The notes beneath the pieces were generated by a model. The model had not been told where the DNA came from. It saw only the letters and a program-made list of their open reading frames with translations, and searched no databases. From a virus: 40,073 nt of DNA. The DNA lies in IMG/VR virus record IMGVR_UViG_3300046360_000073, positions 1 through 40,073 of that record. One strand, given 5' to 3'. The position numbers and the translations under genes are program-made. This document shows positions 38,937-40,073 of the stretch, one piece after another. Positions within the stretch are counted from its first letter, which is position 1; each line of letters begins with the position of its first letter.

Positions 38937-39233
38937 TTGAAAGATATTAATAGAATGCGACTCGGACTGCTAAGAGAGTTTAAGAATCTTAGGAAGTTCT
39001 TCGATAGCATGGAGGCGGGAGTAAAATCTCGTGACCCTGCTAAGATTTATCCAGCATATGCTTTCATGCAGACATTGGTGAGGCATATGAATGAAGGCGA
39101 CTTAACTCCTATATCTATAGAGTTACATCAGGAGTTAACATATTTCTTTGAGAATAATTTGGATATAAATATAGGAGATAGAGATGAAGTCAGCACAGAA
39201 GATGAAGTTAGAGAAGTCCAAGAAGGTAACTGA
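38937..39233 (+). CDS. Hypothetical helical protein
   Basis: 98 residues from a TTG three bases after the previous stop; an ATG at 38955 is the alternative. Predicted helical (RLGLLREFKNLRKFFDSMEA), then mixed, with an acidic end. It lies between portal and scaffold, so a procapsid role is possible but not shown. Confidence 0.55.
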   Translation: MKDINRMRLGLLREFKNLRKFFDSMEAGVKSRDPAKIYPAYAFMQTLVRHMNEGDLTPISIELHQELTYFFENNLDINIGDRDEVSTEDEVREVQEGN

Positions 39234-39351
39234 ACCTAGGAAGCTTAAGACTGGTGCTAAGCTTAAGTCAGAACGTACTTCTGAGACCAATGAGCGCGAG
39301 AAAGAGGGAAATGGTCGAGTAGTTAAGTCTAAGATGAATGTTAAGTGTTAG
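39184..39351 (+). CDS. Small Lys-rich protein, 55 residues
   Basis: ATG at 39184 with AGGAG seven bases upstream; overlaps the 3' end of the previous gene by 50 bases. The sequence is extremely basic (MKSAQKMKLEKSKKVTEPRK at the start). The second of three tiny basic proteins before the scaffold, perhaps DNA- or RNA-binding, or packaged into heads. Confidence 0.6.
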   Translation: MKSAQKMKLEKSKKVTEPRKLKTGAKLKSERTSETNEREKEGNGRVVKSKMNVKC

Positions 39352-39362
39352 GGGAAATCAAA

Positions 39363-39476
39363 ATGAGAGATAAGCCTAAAGGTGGTATGCGGCAGAAAGT
39401 TAAGAAGCGCCAAACTGATGCCAGAGATGATAAGAAGATGGTGAGGAAGATGGTTAAGAAGGACTGCATTAAGTGA
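39363..39476 (+). CDS. Small Lys/Arg-rich protein, 37 residues
   Basis: ATG at 39363 behind TAGGGGAA. MRDKPKGGMRQKVKKRQTDA continues into DDKKMVRKMVKKDCIK. Highly basic with a helical end, similar in character to the 44- and 55-residue neighbours. It ends just before the promoter-like sequence and leader of the scaffold gene. Confidence 0.55.
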   Translation: MRDKPKGGMRQKVKKRQTDARDDKKMVRKMVKKDCIK

Positions 39477-39498
39477 AAGTTACACTCTTTGTTAGCCA

Positions 39499-39529
39499 TT
39501 GTTCCAATTAGGTTGAATGTTGATATACT
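39499..39529 (+). promoter_or_regulatory. Candidate late promoter, extended -10
   Basis: TGATATACT (39521-39529) is an extended -10. TTGTTC (39499-39504) stands 19 bases upstream, a long spacer that an extended -10 can tolerate. It would start a transcript near 39536 for the scaffold, coat and tail genes. Confidence 0.5.
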
Positions 39530-39535
39530 GAGATC

Positions 39536-39658
39536 AAAGTTATACGTGACTAGCCACGATGGATGCTAGGCCATATACGCAGCTATGCGGGATAAATAGC
39601 CCGAAACTACGACGGATCGTAGGTGATCACGGTCACACCGGGAACAGTGAGGTTTTAG
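39536..39658 (+). ncRNA. Structured leader of the scaffold gene
   Basis: CTAGC/GCTAG (39550-39569), CGCA-GCTA-TGCG (39578-39589), CTACGA-CGGA-TCGTAG (39607-39622) and GTGATCAC/CGGTCACACCG hairpins follow each other with little spacing and end nine bases before the ribosome site. No gene fits here. A regulatory 5' leader or a processed RNA is likely. Confidence 0.55.
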
Positions 39659-40073
39659 ATGGATGCAAAGGATATTGCAGAAGAATTGCAAGATACTAAC
39701 GTGGTGGAATCTGAAGAGCTTAAACAGCCTGATGATGCACCTCCTGAGAAAATGCTATCTGTCTCCCGAGTGAATGAGCTTGTAAAGAAGGCTAAACGCG
39801 ATGGAGAACGGAAGATGCAAGAGCAATTAGATGCCGCAAAGGCTCGGATAGAACAGCTTCAGGCTCAAGGCCAGCAGCAAGCTCCTAATCAGCAGCAAGC
39901 AGTACCACAGCAACAAGGTGCCAATGCCGAGATGATTCAGCAGCGTGTGATGGAATTAATGCAGCAGAAGCAGTTAGAAGATGAGCGTAAGCGTGAAACT
40001 GATCAGCTAGAACAGGAAGTGCAGCAAGTGGCTCAACAGTACTTCGGTAAGATGGCTCAAGGTAAGGTTATGT
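39659..40073 (+). CDS. Scaffold-like protein, N-terminal part (continues at base 1)
   Basis: The ATG at 39659 follows GAGG six bases upstream and opens a frame that leaves the window and continues at base 3 in the same frame to the TAG at 471-473, giving 251 residues in all. The protein is highly charged and predicted coiled coil: an acidic start, a Lys/Arg-rich helix, then a Gln-rich stretch. Its position between portal and coat matches P22 gene 8, whose product guides coat assembly and then leaves the procapsid. The assignment rests on position and composition; no sequence motif proves it. A structured leader of about 120 nt lies directly upstream. Confidence 0.8.
   Translation, partial: MDAKDIAEELQDTNVVESEELKQPDDAPPEKMLSVSRVNELVKKAKRDGERKMQEQLDAAKARIEQLQAQGQQQAPNQQQAVPQQQGANAEMIQQRVMELMQQKQLEDERKRETDQLEQEVQQVAQQYFGKMAQGKVM
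39942..40073. repeat. Terminal redundancy of the contig (right copy)
   Basis: Right copy of bases 1-132. The single mismatch at 40068 changes an Asp codon (left copy, GAT) to Val (right copy, GTT) in the scaffold-like gene. It may be a read-end error or a true polymorphism. Confidence 0.93.

Noticed and set aside
1-40073. T7-like defined direct terminal repeats
   Set aside because: The repeated 132 bases lie inside a gene and end arbitrarily, as an assembly overlap would. The gene set is P22-like, not T7-like, and no phage RNA polymerase is present.
1-40073. CRISPR arrays, integrase or restriction-modification enzymes
   Set aside because: No regularly spaced direct repeats, no tyrosine or large serine integrase and no methylase or restriction motif was found. 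The Xre protein looks like a C protein but stands alone.

Overview
The window is one complete tailed-phage genome of about 39.94 kb, cut at an arbitrary point. The first 132 bases recur at the very end (one mismatch), and one gene, a scaffold-like protein, runs off the right edge and continues in frame at base 1. The sequence is therefore best read as a circle, as expected for a circularly permuted headful-packaging phage. The virion genes follow the order of Salmonella phage P22 (large terminase, portal, scaffold, coat, gp4-like and gp10-like head-completion proteins, three ejection-type proteins, tail appendages), so a short-tailed P22-type particle is expected. The host cannot be read directly. 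AT-rich DNA, Shine-Dalgarno starts, an SSB with the bacterial DDDVPW-type tail and a P22-like Cro suggest a Gram-negative, probably gammaproteobacterial, host.

Layout: 1-15.7 kb, scaffold C-terminus, coat, neck, ejection and tail-fibre genes (+). 15.7-16.8 kb, two small genes, a long hairpin, a run of tight hairpins and a degenerate tRNA. 16.8-17.8 kb, a GH108-type endolysin with two possible starts and a VRR-NUC nuclease. 17.8-19.9 kb (-), SSB, RecT-like annealing protein and YqaJ-type exonuclease. 19.9-23.0 kb (+), a Cro-like repressor, a lambda-O-like initiator carrying iterons inside its own gene, and a DnaB-like helicase. 23.1-25.5 kb and 26.35-27.15 kb (-), two trains of tiny overlapping genes, including an Xre-type regulator and very small membrane peptides. 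They flank a + strand pair that includes a small-terminase candidate. 27.3-27.9 kb (-), a serine recombinase. 27.9-28.9 kb, a non-coding, hairpin-dense stretch behind two tandem promoters. 28.9-33.8 kb (+), about fifteen small genes, with an AT-rich DnaA-box cluster, tRNA-like RNA elements and an IS66 Orf1/Orf2 (TnpA/TnpB)-like pair without any transposase. 33.8-34.56 kb, a long structured RNA region enclosing tRNA-Asn(GTT) and a CAT-anticodon tRNA. 34.57-40.07 kb, a macro-domain-like protein, terminase, portal, small basic proteins, a structured leader and the start of the scaffold gene.

How it works together: Cro, the Xre protein and an operator placed inside the -35/-10 spacer of three promoters look like the early switch. 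O-like initiator plus helicase copy the genome from a lambda-style origin. Exo, RecT and SSB provide recombination, and terminase and portal package DNA into the P22-like head. The least explained content is the RNA: several loci hold consecutive hairpins, T-loop-like arms and CCA-ended, tRNA-sized elements. Together with the exapted IS66 accessory pair, these are the best candidates for something undescribed.
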